Below are positions 44,006 through 57,166 of a stretch of DNA of 64,000 nucleotides, piece after piece (the stretch's first letter is position 1; each line of letters begins with the position of its first letter). The stretch spans positions 6,712,937 through 6,776,936 of the forward strand of contig NW_020312788.1 in the NCBI RefSeq assembly GCF_003265705.1. Direction: 5' to 3'. Source of the DNA: Callorhinus ursinus. Its lineage: Eukaryota; Chordata; Mammalia; Carnivora; Otariidae. Below the pieces are notes generated by a model. That model was not told the origin of the DNA, ran no database searches, and saw only the letters and a program-made list of their open reading frames with translations. The position numbers were made by a program, and so were the translations under genes.

Positions 44006-46065
44006 TTGACTTGGTAATTGAACTTGGACAAGAGACCTTTCCCAACAAGTTAGATAAAATCTCTCATTTCCCTGCAGTCTTTGTGCTGCAGCTACCATTT
44101 CCCATAATACTCACTCTAAATCAATGTCACAGCAAATAAAGACATAAGTAAAGAAAGTAGTAAGAAGTGCTTCTGCATGTGCCTTTAAGACTTCCTTAGG
44201 AAATGTCATAAGGATATCACAGCAGCTCAAGCTGGGCACCTGTGAGAATATGGGGTTACGGTGCTGCAGGTCTTCCCAGATGACATCGTACACTGTGTTA
44301 GTACATGGCCGTGCCTGACATGAGCAGAGCAGGGGGATCACTGGGCTGTGCAGGCCACAGAGACTCTGCGACACGAAATATTAAACACTGCACCATCCAA
44401 AAATATGATGAGGACATTCTGCCTAGACTCAAGTACTTTGTGATATCCTAATTATCCTGGAAATTCAAGGCATTTCGTAAATTACTATGGTCATCAATAG
44501 CAAACACATTTAAATACTTGATAAGCAGTATAATTGGTTTGCTCTGGAATTTTGGTAAAAATGGGGGCTAGTCATTAGAGCTATTTCTTCTCAACATTGC
44601 AGTTCTCCCCTCTTTCTAGGCACACAGTAGCATTACGCCACTCGCCACCTTTGAAGTAAGTGCAATCATTTATTTGCTTAGGCCAGAAGTGACATATGTC
44701 TCTTCTGGGACAAAGAATTATACACCAAAAGGTGATTTCCCATCTTCCCTTTTGTCTGTTGAACAGATCGTGGAAGGTGACCCCTCTGTCAGTCTGGGTA
44801 CCTTCATGACTACAGGGGGCCGCAGGGACACCTGCAGACTTACACTGGATGTGGTCCGGACGTGTAGCCTCATAGACTGCATCTCAGTTGTGCTAAGCCT
44901 ATCCGACTGATGGGGCAGGTTTTGGGAAGGTTGTAGGGTGTTTGGCATTGCCCTGTGGAAAGTTCTTCCTTTTTGCATCCTTTGGAATGCCAACCCTCTG
45001 CCGTGTTGTGAGAATGGTACATTCTTCTCACCTATGGGTATGACACAAACCAGGGAGCTTGATCTTACGTGTGGCTTTGGGCAATCAATCTCATTATTTA
45101 TGACAATACCTCACAGAATCTATTTCATGTCAGGACCATAGTTTTTATTGAACCACTTTAACTCCTCCCTCTTATTTTAGCCACAAACTCTAATTCTTTT
45201 TTACTTTGCTTCTTATTACCCAGAGTTCAATACTGCTGGTCTATCTATCACCAGTGACGAAAATTCATGGAGGCAGTTATAAAATTCATACAGTTATATC
45301 AGGATTTATTTTCATTTTCTGAGTGAGGAATTAACTGCCATTTTCAGGGGGAAAAATCTCATAAACACATTTTTATAATAAATTTTTCTTTCTATTACCT
45401 ATAAAAAAGCAAAACCACTATGTTCCAAAAAGAAGACTTGCAACTGACATTTAGTGTTCATATTTTTATCATTTTGGTGTTAACATGTGAGTCTTAAATC
45501 AATTAGTTAGCATTATATTTTGGCAGTCTTTGCTGAATGAGATCTTCTGACACAGAAGGCCAGGAATTCTGGAGGTAAGCCATTAAGATCCTGAACCATC
45601 AGGCAGTAACAGATTTTGGGTTTTAGGGGGTCAAAAAATAACACCACTGTTCCCAACCTGAGATCAGAACCAATTTACAGAGAATGATTCAGGAGTCAGA
45701 CAGTTAGAGATCAAAATGTCAGCTTTATTACTGATAAAAGCAATAGTGAAGGACATTGCTTAGATAAGTCCTAATAGGCTTGCTGAGGCTCTTCTGAATT
45801 GAAGTCACCCCTCTTCCCATGACTACCAAACAGACAACAAACAAAACCCGGCCATGCACAGTGGTAGCTGCATGGCCTGCTGGACCAACTCCATCACATC
45901 ACTGATGACAGGTGCGAATCCACCTGCTGTAGGCTCTCGGATTCTAGAGAGAAAAGTAAAGGGACAGATTACAGTAAGCATGCCCAGGTCATACTTGCAA
46001 ACCAAATAAGTCACTCTTCTTCACTGAGGAAGGGGAATGTAAGGCGTGGTGAGTTGACCTTACTC
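44006..46065. other. Mostly unassigned sequence; one probable old repeat
   Basis: 44675-44915 resembles a common old mammalian repeat (CCAGAAGTGACATATGTC...TCTTCTGGGA and a terminal GCTAAGCCTATCCGACTGAT), family unnamed. The rest, including an 87-codon minus frame at 44111-44374, is unrecognised. Confidence 0.35.
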
Positions 46066-46269
46066 TGGGGTAGTTTCTCAACCTCAGCTCTGTTGACATT
46101 TTGACTGAGTCATTCTTTGTTGTAGGGGGCTGTCCTACATATTGTCAGATATACCCACTAGGTAGCAGAGGGCCCCCATCAGATGTGACAACCCAAAATA
46201 TATCCAAATATTACCAAATGTCTGCAGTGAGGGTGAGAGTGTAAAATTGTTCCTGATTAAGAGCCACCA
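46066..46269 (-). mobile_element. MER20 (non-autonomous hAT-Charlie DNA transposon)
   Basis: The plus strand runs TAGTTTCTCAACCTCAGCTCTGTTGACATTTTGACTGAGTC, TTCTTTGTTGTAGGGGGCTGTCC, GTGACAACCCAAAATATATCC, ATTACCAAATGTCTGCAGTG and TTAAGAGCCACCAC. That is the reverse of the MER20 order I know (CAGTGGTTCTCAACC ... GTTGAGAAACC). Nearly full length. Eight-bp target duplications are no longer clear. Confidence 0.8.
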
Positions 46270-48029
46270 CGAGGGACTTCTTCGACTTGGGAATGTGAGG
46301 AAAAAGCAGTAAGTATTCCCCATTAAAAACTAGCACTTTAGTGGAATAGACCACAAGATTTTAAATTCTCTGACTACTTCTTTGAAAAGGAAAGCCTAGG
46401 AAAGTACCTTTCAAATGGGCAATGACACAATAAATTCTAACTAATGATAACTCAGACATTATCAGAAGAGAAGTCAATGTTACTTGCTGGGAAGAGGAAA
46501 AATCCTCATTTCTGTGGATCAGAAAACACAAATATTCATATAGATGTTATTAATAAGAATTAGCAGGAGGTAAAGACAAAAAGGAAAAAAAAGGCAGAAG
46601 GGAAGAATATGACCAAATTAATCCCCCTAAAATTTACACGTTCCGTACTTAAACAGCAGTCTTCTAGATGTTGGAGGAGGTTATAAAATGTACCTAAATA
46701 TGTCATCTAAATTCTATCTTCCCTGTCATGAAAAATATGGGCATTATGACACACACCCATAAAAAGTTCAACATCAATATCATGCAGCATGTGATTCAGT
46801 GCAATTCAGGCTTCTTCTATTGCCTTTCAGAATCTACCTTTTAGCTCCTTGAAGTGAAGAAAGCCCTGGCTTTTTTTCTGTTCTCAGTCGGCAAGCCTGA
46901 TGCTCCCTCCATCATAGGTCTTTCGTCTGGAGTCGGTGACTTTCTTACATCCAAATAAATCCATTTTCCATGTAGCTCCAGCTGCCGTGTGGTAAACTAT
47001 CAAAAAAGAAAAAATCCCGTCAGCACTTGACTTTGGCTAGCTAAGCTTATGGGACAAAACAAGAAACTCAGAATAAGACAATCAAGTGTGCTCAGTGATG
47101 GGGGTATAGGCTAGGCATGGTCATGGGGCCAGAAACAAAAGTCATTTAAAGATCAAAATGAAACCTTGGTCAGAAAATGATTGGGCAAAAATTAAGGAGA
47201 CCCAAATAGTTAATGATTCCCACCTTTTTGATGTCATATACTCCTTCCAGGATCTGATAAATGCTATATACTGCGTTCCCAAAGAAATGCACATATATGT
47301 ACACACACGAATGCACAGCCAGACTTTTCTGAAGTTCTGGTAGGTAGTCACAGGTTATTGATCTAGAATAAGGTAAGGCTGTTGGATAAAAGTCTGGGTA
47401 GCCAGGGTAACTAACTGAACAAAAGAATTCTTCTCAATTGCAGCATGAAATAATGTCTTAAATGAAACATCATCACAGTAGACTGTGTGGGAAGTTATAT
47501 AGATAATTTAGACCCAGAAATTTTTTTGAAAAAATTATGCTTGACCTTTTGATTATATATTTTTAGGGATCAGATTCATGTGTCTTCAATTTATATTGCC
47601 CATGGACATAACTTTGATCTAAATAAGCACATATCTTAAAAGCCTCTTCCAGTTTATACCACATCACTGAAACCTTAATTACAAAATTGTAGAATCTGAT
47701 GTATAAGAGAGCAGATTTGTTAGGCCATATAGAAATTTAACATAGGACTTTAAAAATATTTTTAATGCAGATATCCTTTGTTAGAACATAAGTCATATTG
47801 CCTGTTTGTTGTAACACTTGTGTATTTATGTTACTTTAGACATTCTACCTTGACTTTTTATTTTTAAAAATTCTCTTCAATTTTCCCCAGTTCTGGATAT
47901 AAACGTCCTGATTACGTTACTCTTTACCTTTGGTGCTGCCAATGCAAAACATATAGGAAACTATAAATTATCTCCCTAAACCTATGATTGTTCTCTGTTC
48001 AACACAATCTCAACTTAGTCCTATGGCAA
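46270..48029. other. Unique sequence, no gene recognised
   Basis: No element or exon I can support. Confidence 0.4.
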
Positions 48030-48235
48030 GTTATAATAAGAGTTAACATATTTCAAGTGTCTACTATATGCTAGGCACTGTTCTAAGTACCTTATATAAA
48101 TTATCTCATTTAATTCTCAAGGAATACTATGAATTATTATCTCCATACCCGCAAATAAAAAATCTGAGGCCTAAAAGGTTAAATAACTTTGATCATCACT
48201 ACTAAAAGCAGCAGAGCAGGAATGCAAACAGATTT
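48030..48235 (+). repeat. MIR
   Basis: AGTGTCTACTATATGCTAGGCACTGTTCTAAGTACC ... AATTATCTCATTTAATTCTCAAGG ... GAGGCCTAAAAGGTTAAATAACTTTGATC ... AGCAGAGCAGGAATGCAAAC: clear MIR order and spacing. Confidence 0.85.
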
Positions 48236-48614
48236 TTTCTATATGTTTCCATACATCTTTCCAATTTGTGTGTTCTATGTGTAATTTAGAAATGATGTTA
48301 ATTTTAATATCTCTTGAGTTGATCAAAGGAGAGATGGCTGATTTCACATCACAGGGCATAAGGGCAGGGATGCACAATCCCAAAAGAGAGTTGGCTCGCC
48401 TTTCTGCTGTTCTGTTGTATTTTAAGCATTTATAAAATTTTTGCTTAACTTGTACTTGAAGTATGTTTCATCTACTTCCAATTTTTTTTTCTTCCTATGG
48501 GTCTGAAAAAAAATCTACTATAAAATACTTTTTAATTTGATGCCTTAATTTTTCTCTTTTTTAAGTTTTCTTCTCATAAAAGAAAGAAACTTAGTCAAGT
48601 GAAGGAAGTGCTTT

Positions 48615-48715
48615 AAGGGGGTTCAGAAGACTGAGATTTCATTCCTGACTCTGCTACTGACCTATTATATGCCCTTGGGTTTAACCTCACTGCACCGGAC
48701 TTAGTGAAGAGGTGT
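48615..48715 (+). repeat. MIR 5' fragment
   Basis: TTCAGAAGACTGAGATTTCATTCCTGACTCTGCTACTGACC ... CCCTTGGGTTTAACCTC matches the MIR 5' half. Confidence 0.65.
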
Positions 48716-49194
48716 TTCAGCTTCTCTGCTAACATGCACTCAATGGGCCAGATCCTTCAAATGAGCCCATTGCACTTGGGGATTAAGTTAAGCCATTTGG
48801 AGGGGCATTAACCCTTTCTGGTCAATGAATTTTTTATGCATGAGTAGAATAACTTGCTAAACAGCACCTACTGTCCTTCATTACGCACTCCTTCTCCCCC
48901 AGTTGCCTGACTTACACAGGAAGTTTCACACTCAGTCAATAACTAAGCAATACTTGAGAGAAGTGCTGAGCAGTGGGAAAAAAGGAATAGCAAGTAAATG
49001 AAACGACCCTCAACAAACAGGTGAACAAACTGGAGAAATCAATGACATGAAAATGGACTGCTTTCTCCTCCTCATTGAATTCAGCAGTTGCCTGTTTGTG
49101 TCTTATCCCCTTTGCTGGCTGCAGCATTCCAGGGGTAAACGTGTCATGGAACAGCCCTGCGTGGCCACTGCGGGGCCTGAGAAAGAGCCTATTC
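48716..49194. other. Unique sequence, no gene recognised
   Basis: No assignable element. A 92-codon minus frame (49214-48936) has no domain. Confidence 0.4.
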
Positions 49195-49310
49195 ATTAAG
49201 TTCCGGGATGGCATCCATTGCCCTTTGGATCAGAGATAAACTCCTGATTGTTGCCTTCAGAGCCCTCCATTAGCAGGACTCACTTCACTTATTTGTTCTA
49301 AACTCGAGCC
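49195..49310 (+). repeat. L2 LINE fragment
   Basis: GGGATGGCATCCATTGCCCTTTGGATCAGAGATAAACTCC ... CAGAGCCCTCCATTAGCAGGACTCAC resembles an L2 3' region. It aligns with 51240-51330 over about 80 bp. Confidence 0.5.
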
Positions 49311-50000
49311 TGTCAATGACATTCTCTCTAGAGTGGAGTCATAGTAAGATCTTCCACTGTCGCCCCAGTCCTTTTCCTGAGACTCTCCAGACACATACCC
49401 TGCCTCCTATCTTGCAGGTTCACCTCGCTCCCTCCTCTCACACGAAGCACAAGGCTTGCCTCCTCCAAAGCTCCCCACCATCAGTTCTTCTGGGAAAATC
49501 CACAATAAATAATGAACCTTGGGTCCTGAAAGTACAAATGTCTTTTCCTTTATTGTGGAGTTGGGGTAGTGATTCTGTTAGATTTGTATGCTTCTTGAGT
49601 CCTAGGGTCCTTTTATTAAATTGATAATTTAGGAGTCCAGTCTGGTCAGGAAACGTGCAGATAGGCTAAAGTAAAAAAGAGAGAAGACTAGATTTCACAA
49701 CCTGGGGACACAGCAGGGCCCTTATATAGTTTCAGAGATATTGTGAACACCCTTTTTCAGTTTGGTTTGTGGAACTGTATTTACATATCTAGTCACATAT
49801 TATGCCTGGGTCCTTATCACTATAAAATAAAGAAGAAAAATCTCTCTAAATAAAAGCAAATGAATTAGAAAGAGGAAATTATTCTGTTTTGTTTTTCTGT
49901 TAAACAATTCATTAAAAATCTGGAACTGAGAGCTGTGGGTTAGGAACAAACAGATGTTTAATAATTTCTGATTCCACTTTATTAGAGTACTTCCAGATCC
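49311..50000. other. Unique sequence, no gene recognised
   Basis: A 102-codon plus frame (49316-49624) has no domain. Confidence 0.4.
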
Positions 50001-50160
50001 AACTTGAATAAATATACAGTTGTGTGACCTTGAACAAATTACCCAATCTCTCTGAGCCTTTGTTTCTTCAGTGTAATACAGGATAATATCACTTAACTCT
50101 ATGACTGAATGAGAATAAGATAAAATAAATCATATAGCACTATATCTGGCACATAGAATG
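50001..50160 (+). repeat. MIR
   Basis: GTTGTGTGACCTTGAACAAATTACCCAATCTCTCTGAGCCTTTGTTTCTTCAGTG ... GGATAATATCAC ... CACTATATCTGGCACATAG: typical MIR. Confidence 0.85.
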
Positions 50161-51239
50161 ACCTGAAAAAACATGTTCTGTGGCTCTTTCCCTTCTCTGT
50201 CCTTCTAGTTTCTACATGTGCTCCCACTTACAACTTTTGAATATTGCTGAGAAGGTAATGTTTCAAAAAATAGAATGGAAACAAATACAGAAAAAATAAA
50301 ATTAAACCTTCACGAGTGATTAAATAAGTCACTTTAAAAGGTAACCAACGGAAGTTTTAATTTAAAATGGGATCTTCTGGCTGACTGCTTAGATGTGGCC
50401 CCCTAAAATATCTAGGGGGATATAGGAAAATTACAAAACTCATAACAAACCTTAAAACTATGGTGGATTGTTCTCTTAGTGCTGGAATCTGAAAGAAATG
50501 TCCCATAACATTAAAGCTGATGAAACTGTACCAAAACAAATGATTGGTAGTCTTTTCTTAGTATAATTTAGAAAAGTAGCAGTCCTGTTTTCTTGGAACT
50601 TGTCTGGAATACCTTTCATCTCTCTCCTTAGACTCTATTTCCTGATTCAGAAGTACAAGGTCAGTGCCAACCAAAACAACTATAAAGGTGCTATTTTTTT
50701 TTTAAAGCAGCTAGAGTTCTGGTGCACTGTATCCTGGCAGCTATAGGATATAGAATAAAATGTTAAGAAGATAAAAAAATGGATATAGAGTTAGAATGGG
50801 CCTTGGAACATAATATATACTAAAGATTGTAACTTAATATGTGTTCCATCTGTACAGAGTGTTGGCCAACAGGAGTTTAGGAATTTATGTCAGGTCACTA
50901 TAATCTCCACTAACTGAAAATATTGCAGCTGGTAGAAGTTGTGATGAACTTCATGCACTTCAAAGCACTGACCATGTCCAAATCTGAGGAAGGGAGCATT
51001 TGAATTTGTTAGACTTGGGGAAAAAGGTAATACATACAACACAATGTCTCATGATAAACACCAGATTTGGATAGATCTCTGTTCCGTTGAGGATGAATAA
51101 AGAGAAAACAATAGTTTAAGGGGGAAAGAGGAGAGGAGTTGGAAGGCCACAAGGCCATGCAGATCCAGAGCAAATCCTAAAAAAATTTAACCATATCCAC
51201 AAGATAATTTTAAAAACTGTTTGACATCTTTAATTAAGG
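50161..51239. other. Unique AT-rich sequence, no gene recognised
   Basis: No element or exon supported. Confidence 0.4.
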
Positions 51240-51335
51240 TCACAGATAGCATCCGCTGCCCTCGGGATCAAAGATGAACTCCATACCATTGTTAATAAAG
51301 CTCTCCATTGGTAGAAACTCACTAACTGAGCAACA
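51240..51335 (+). repeat. L2-like fragment
   Basis: GATAGCATCCGCTGCCCTCGGGATCAAAGATGAACTCC ... AAAGCTCTCCATTGGTAGAAACTCACTAAC parallels the fragment at 49195. Confidence 0.45.
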
Positions 51336-51547
51336 ATTGTAAAACTCCTTTATGAAGTCATAACCAACATCTATAAGGAAAGGAGAAGATGAGATGAAAT
51401 CACAGTGGATTTCAATAAATAAATAAATAAAAAGAGAGTCAGATATCAGAGGAAAGTATAGTAACACTGGAAAATACCTAGCTAGGTTAGGCCATAGAAA
51501 TTCATTTTGTAATCTACACAGATGATTAATTTAAAGATGGTGGTTTT

Positions 51548-52110
51548 ATTCATTCATTCATTAACCAAATATTTATTGAGTGCTTACTCTGCCAGGGACT
51601 TGCAGGCCGTGAGCAAGATATAGCAATAAACAACAGAGTTTAGGTCTCTAATCTTAAAGTTAATTTTAAGATTAATCCCGAATCTTACATGGCAGTGAGC
51701 AATTCAGACAAAAATTCAAAAAGAGTTGATAATGAAAAGTACTAGAAGAATTCAAGTAAATTGTATAATAGAAAGTAAATGAGCACCCACTCTGAGCACT
51801 GAGTGCCTAAGGGAGATCTCTCTGAGAAAATAACGTAAAACTGAAGCACAAATGACAAAAAGCTGGTCTTTAAGAGGGAAGGGGGAAATTCTAAGAGAAA
51901 AATATTTAATGCCAGAACACTTTTGGCACAAACAAGCTGGGTGTGTTTAAGGAATGAAGAGAAGACTAGTATGGCTGAATCCTAGTAGACAAAGAGACTG
52001 TGTTAAAATATAATTGGAGCTAAAGCCAGAACATGCTGAGCTTTTTAAGTCAGGTAAAGTAGCTGGGATACTATTTTAAATGTGCTGGAAGACATTGGAG
52101 GGCTTATTGA
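51548..52110 (+). repeat. Ancient interspersed repeat, same family as 27185
   Basis: ATTCATTCATTCATTAACCAAATATTTATTGAGTGC ... CTGCCAGGGAC ... then GTATGGCTGAATCCTAGTAGACAAAGAGACTG, GAGCTTTTTAAGTCAGG and GCTGGAAGACATTGGAGGGC near the right end. Family name not assigned. Confidence 0.5.
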
Positions 52111-52271
52111 GTGAGTTGATCTGGGTGTTTGTTTGAATTCCACAGAAAGCAGAATCTGAGACAAAGTTTAAATGTGGGTGCTTTTTGGGAGAGTTTGATC
52201 CCAGGGAGCAGCTAGGAGGAACATGAGAGCAATTCAAAGAACGAGGTACAATGCAGCCACTTGGACATTTT

Positions 52272-52506
52272 CTTTTTTTAATTTTTTAATTTTTATTTTT
52301 TTTAAGATTTTATTTATTTGAGAGCGAGAGAGAGAGCAAGGGCGTTCATGAGTGGGGTGAAGGGCAGAGGGAGAGGGAGAGAGAGAATCCCAAGCAGACT
52401 CCCCCACTAAGTGCAGAGCTCGACATAAGGCTCGATCCCAGGACCCTGAGATTATGACCTGAACCAAAGTCAGATGCTTAACTGACTGAGCCACCAAGAT
52501 GCCCCT
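52272..52506 (-). mobile_element. CAN-SINE with long A/T-rich tail
   Basis: Minus-strand head GGGGCATCTTGGTGGCTCAGT, (CT)n-equivalent stretch and an extended AAATAAAATCTTAAAAAAAATAAAAATTAAAAAATT tail. Perfect 15-bp duplication CCACTTGGACATTTT at 52257-52271 and 52507-52521. Confidence 0.96.
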
Positions 52507-52521
52507 CCACTTGGACATTTT

Positions 52522-52925
52522 AAAACACTGTTGACAGCAAATAACAAACTAGTTTAAGAAGAAATTACTAACACAATTACAGAACAATTTAAAAAATAAA
52601 GAAATTAAAACTAATATATGCATAAGGTGAACTAAAACTAAAACTCTGCACATAAAGAAATTTCTAGTGTAGATGTTTCTATTTAAGAACAAAATTAAAT
52701 TATTCAACATAAGAAGCCATTAATAAAGCCCTCAGGAAAGTAGCACTAAAGAAAATATGGTTTGAGAAAAGAAATTAAATAATGAGGAAGTGGAAAATCA
52801 GAACTTTTCAAATCCAAGATCTGGTTCTTCTACAACAAAAATAAACAACAACTTGGCAAACACAAAACCCCAAATAAAGAACCAAAACTACATTAAAATT
52901 GACAAGACCCTGTCTTCAGCCTTTG
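52522..52925 (+). mobile_element. Ancient L1 (L1M-type) ORF2 fragment
   Basis: A-rich plus-strand sequence with GATCTGGTTCTTCTACAACAAAAATAAACAACAACTTGGC and ACATTAAAATTGACAAGACC resembles the L1 ORF2 linker (GCTGGTTCTTTGAAAAAATC...AAAATTGACAA). Confidence 0.5.
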
Positions 52926-53685
52926 CTCATGAATTTGGTTTACCATCTGCAGTAAATAGATAACCAAAATACATTTCTCATATATATTTGGTCTTAGTCC
53001 ACAGTTCCTATCTCACAGCTCCCCAAACACTTGGAATTTCCTAAAGGAGGTGACTTTTGCAAAGTTTCTAAGGATGGGGGCTGGTTGCCAGTGAAGCAAC
53101 CGTGTGATTAGCTGCCTGGATCTTTCAGTCCCACCTCCTGAGCTCTAGGGAAGGGAAGAGGGGCTGGAGGTTGAATCAATCACCAATGGTCAATGATTTA
53201 ATCTATTATGCCCATGTAATGAAGCCTCCATAAAAACCTTTCAGAAGCAGGGTTTGGAGGGCTTCTGGGTTGGTGAACATGAGGAGATTCAGGAAGAGTG
53301 GTATGCCTGGAGAGGGCCTGGAAGCTCCTTGCTTTCTTCCCATACCTTGCCCTATGCATCTCTTCCAGCTTGCTGTTCTTCAGTTATATCCTTTTATAAT
53401 AAACTGGTAATCTAGTAAGTAAAACATTTCTCTGAGTTCTGTGAGCTGTTCTAGCAAGTTAATCAAAGCCAAGGAAGAAGTTTTAGAAACATCTTATTTA
53501 GAGCCATTTGGTCAGAAGTACAGGTAACAACCTGGATTCTCAACTGGTGTCTGCAGTCAGAAGTACTGGTAATAATCTGGGCTTATGACTGGCATCTGAA
53601 GTGATTGTGGAGTCGAAAGGTAATCTTGTAGAACTGAACCCTTCACCTGTAGCCAGCCTAAACAATAAAAATTAAAAAAAATTCT
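52926..53685 (+). mobile_element. Endogenous-retrovirus LTR, family not assigned
   Basis: Block order CCCATGTAATGAAGCCTCCATAAAAACC, GGGCTTCTGGGTTGGTGAACATG, CTTGCCCTATGCATCTCTTCC, the AATAAA signal at 53398-53403 followed by CTGGTAA...TCTGAGTTCTGTGAGCTG, then GGTCAGAAGTACAGGTAACAACCTGG matches a common mammalian LTR I know but cannot name with certainty. The GGTCAGAAGTAC...GGTAA unit occurs twice (53511 and 53555), a small internal duplication. Confidence 0.55.
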
Positions 53686-53689
53686 GATC

Positions 53690-56600
53690 AAGGACATTAT
53701 AAGCTACATTCTGCAGGGGAAATAAACTTTGTAAAATTAGTCCAGCCAAGTTACTAAACAAATAAACAAACAACCAAGCAAACAGCAATTACTGGGAGGA
53801 TCAGTAGCCAGTCACTACAATATATTATCCCAAAATGTACAGTTTCCAGAAAAAAATTATGAGATGTGAAAAGAAACAGGAAATCATGACCCATATATAG
53901 GGGAGAAAGCAAGCAATATGAACTGCTTTTGGAAGGCCCTTGACTTAGCAGACAAGGACATTAAAACAGCATCTATAGATATATTCAAAGAACTAAAGAA
54001 AACTACACTTAAGGAAATATAGAAAAGAAGATGATAATGTCTCATCAAATAAAAAATATCAGTAAAAATATAGAAATTATTAAAAAGAACCAAATAGAAA
54101 TTCAGGATTCAAAAATACAATAATTAAAATGAAAAATACAATGTAGATTCTCAGAAGTATGTTTAAGCTGGCAAAAAAAAACAACAACAAAACGATTTGG
54201 CCAAATTGAAGACAGAATAATAAAGATTATGCATTGGAAAAACTCAGAGAAAAAAAGAATAAGTAAAACAAAGCAGAGCCTCAGAGGAATGTGAAACTTC
54301 ATTAACTGGACCATCATATTTGTAATGTGAGTATTAGAGGAGAGACATGCGCAGAAAAAATATTTGAAGACATGATGGCTAAAAACACCCAAATTTGATG
54401 AAAAACATTAATCTACACACCAATTCAGTGAAAAAATTCCAAGTAGGCTGAACACAAAGATATCCACACACAGTCACACCCCAGTCGAAACGTTGAAGCC
54501 AAACACAAAGAGAAAATATCAAAACGTACAAGAAGAAAATTAGTCATCTGTACAATAGGTTCTGTACAACAGAAACCCAATAAGATTAATAGTTGAATTC
54601 TTATCTAAAACAGTAGAGACTAGGATTAGGGTGACATTCAAAGCACCGAATGTAAAACATGGTCAACCAAGAATTTTATAGCCAGCAGAGCTGTCTTTCA
54701 AAAATGAAGGAGAAATTTATTTTCCTTCATGAAAAGATATTCTCAGATAAACAAAAAGAGAGAGGATTTGTCTTTAGCAGAACGACTTACAAGAGAGTTA
54801 TGCAAGCATGAAGCAAGTGATATCTGACAGTAATTTGAACAGTAAAAGAAAAAAAAAGAGTAACATAAAAGTAATTATACAGATAACATACAATGGTGGT
54901 ATAATTGCATATTTTTTATTAATTTTTATTGGACTGACTTAGAAAGCAATTGCATAAAACATTAGGTACATAACTGTATTGTTTGACATTACAGAAATAT
55001 AATATATTTGACAACAACAACACAAATGGGTGGTTGTATTGCAGTAAATAACAACACACAGTAACTTGAATCCACAGGTAGAAAAGAAGAGAATCAGAAA
55101 GGATAAATAAGAAAGTCTATAAATATACATTTGCTTTCATTTCCTCTCAGTGTCCTTCAATGGGAATATACTGTTGAGTTTGTAACATACAGACATAAAT
55201 AATGGTAATAGCACAAAAATTTTGAGGTGGGGATGGAGCTATATAGTAGTAAAATTTCTATTTTGTACTGAACAGAAGTCAGTATAAACTGAAATAGACT
55301 GGTAGAATTTAGAAAGTATATTGTAAACCACAGAGCACTCACTAAGTAAATAACTCAAAAATAAAATAAAAAAAATTACAGAAATTAAAATGTTATACAA
55401 CAAACCTATGCCCTCAGTACAAACAAGACAATAAAGAGAAAGACGAGAAAAGTCATGGGACACATAGAAAACCAAAAGCAAGATTACAGCTTTAAACCTA
55501 ACCATATAAATAATGACATTAAATCTGAATAGATTGTTTAAGCAGTCCACTCAAAGTGTGGATTTTGAGAGACTGGATAAGAAAAAGATCCAACTCTATC
55601 TGGTTTATGGGGAACACATTTTAGACTCAAACATACAAAGGGATAGAAAAAGTTACATTATGCAAATAACTATAAATGAACTAGATTGTCTACATTAATA
55701 TCAAAGAGACTTTAAGACAAAAAATATATTTTCTATAAGAGGAAAAAATACTTCTTAACTCATTTTGTGAGGCCAATATTATCCTGAAGCAAAAACGACA
55801 AAAAACATCCCAAGAAAATTACAGACTAATATTTCTTATGAGTACACATGCAAAAATACTTTTGCAATATACTAGCAAATTGAATTTAGCAACATATAAA
55901 AAGGATAGTATACCATGACCAGGTAGGTTTTATGTCAGGAGTATAGAATTATTTAATAGCTGAAAGTCAAGTAATATACCATATTAATAAAATAATGGAT
56001 AAAGTTCATATTATCATCACAATAGATGTTGAAAAAACATTTGACAACATCTAATAGTCTTTCGTGATAAAAATAATCAAAATAGAAGGGAACATTTTTG
56101 ACCTGATTAAATGATATCTGTGAAAAACCTGAAAGTCTCATCATATTGTTGGTAAAAGATTTCTTCCAAAGATCAGAAAAAAAATAAGGGTGTGTGCTCT
56201 TGCTACTTTTATTTGATATTGTACTGGAGATTCTAGCCAGGACATTTAGGGGGAAAAAAGCAAAGCAGATCAGGCAAAGAAAAGGAAAAGGAAACAGAAA
56301 ATGCATCCAGATTGGAAAGGAAGATGTAAAGCTATTTCTATTTGCATGTGAAGCAAACTAGCATATATAAAATCCTACTAAAACCACTAAAATGCTATTA
56401 GAATTGATAAATCAATTGAGCAAGTTGTAGGATATAAGAAAAAGTACAAAAATCAATTGTATTTCTACCTACAGGCAATTACATTTTGAAAATTAAAGAT
56501 AATTCCAGTTACAATAGCATTGAAAAATAAAATAATTAGATATACATTTAACAAAAGGAGGACAAAACTTGTACTCAGAAAAATTTGTACTCAGAAACCT

Positions 56601-56800
56601 TGTGGAAAAAATTAAAGAAGACCTATATGAATGAAAAGACATTCCATGTTCATAGGTTGGAGGACTTAATATTAAGATGGCAATATTCCCCAAATTGATC
56701 TATGAATTTATAAATGCAATCCCTATCAAAATCCCAGGTTCTTTTTCATGCAAATTGACAAGCTGATCCTAAAATAAGCAGGTTACAACAAAGCATCAGA
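53690..56800 (+). mobile_element. Long degraded L1M/HAL1-like element
   Basis: The plus strand carries an ORF1-like block at 53820-54850 (TCCAGAAAAAAATTATGAGATG, GACTTAGCAGACAAGGACATTAAAACAGC, AATTTGATGAAAAACATTAATC, CAACCAAGAATTTTATAGCCAGCAGAGC, AAGATATTCTCAGATAAACAAAAAG). Then comes an inter-ORF stretch (54850-55500), and pieces of endonuclease and reverse transcriptase (55510-56790), including AATAGATGTTGAAAAAACATTTGAC and CTATTTGCATGTGAAGC where the FADD box should be. The ORF1-to-RT order is kept, with large internal losses and stops in every frame. The last part (56700-56790) is the late reverse-transcriptase region. Confidence 0.68.
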
Positions 56801-56938
56801 AATAACTGATTTTACCTCAGTTTTTCCCCAAACTTTTCGAGAATTGATCATCTCTATGCTATAACAAATTGTTCCATATGTTGGAATATGTTTACATATT
56901 TCAAACTTATTATGTGCCATATAATTTAAGTGCTAATA
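56801..56938. other. Short unassigned AT-rich stretch
   Basis: No element recognised. Confidence 0.4.
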
Positions 56939-56952
56939 CTTAACCACGTTTA

Positions 56953-57151
56953 GGGGTGCCTGGGTGGCTCAGTCAGTTAAGTGTCTGCCTTCAAGTTCAG
57001 GTCATGATCTTGGGGTTCTGGGATCCAGCCCTGCTCCAGGCTCCCTACTCAATGGGGAGTCTACTTCTCCCTCTCCCTCTACCCCTCCCTTCACTCCCTG
57101 CTCGTGCGCATGCTCTGTCTCAAAAAATAAATAAAATCTTTAAAAAAAAAT
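56953..57151 (+). mobile_element. CAN-SINE
   Basis: GGGGTGCCTGGGTGGCTCAGT head, full length, AAAAAATAAATAAAATCTTTAAAAAAAAA tail. Duplication CTTAACCACGTTTA (56939-56952) and CTTAACCATGTGTA (57153-57166), two mismatches. Confidence 0.94.
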
Positions 57152-57166
57152 CCTTAACCATGTGTA

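Noticed and set aside
45600..46010. Possible LTR in antisense
   Set aside because: The AGCTTTATTACTG stretch hinted at a polyadenylation signal, but no terminal motifs or family blocks could be confirmed.
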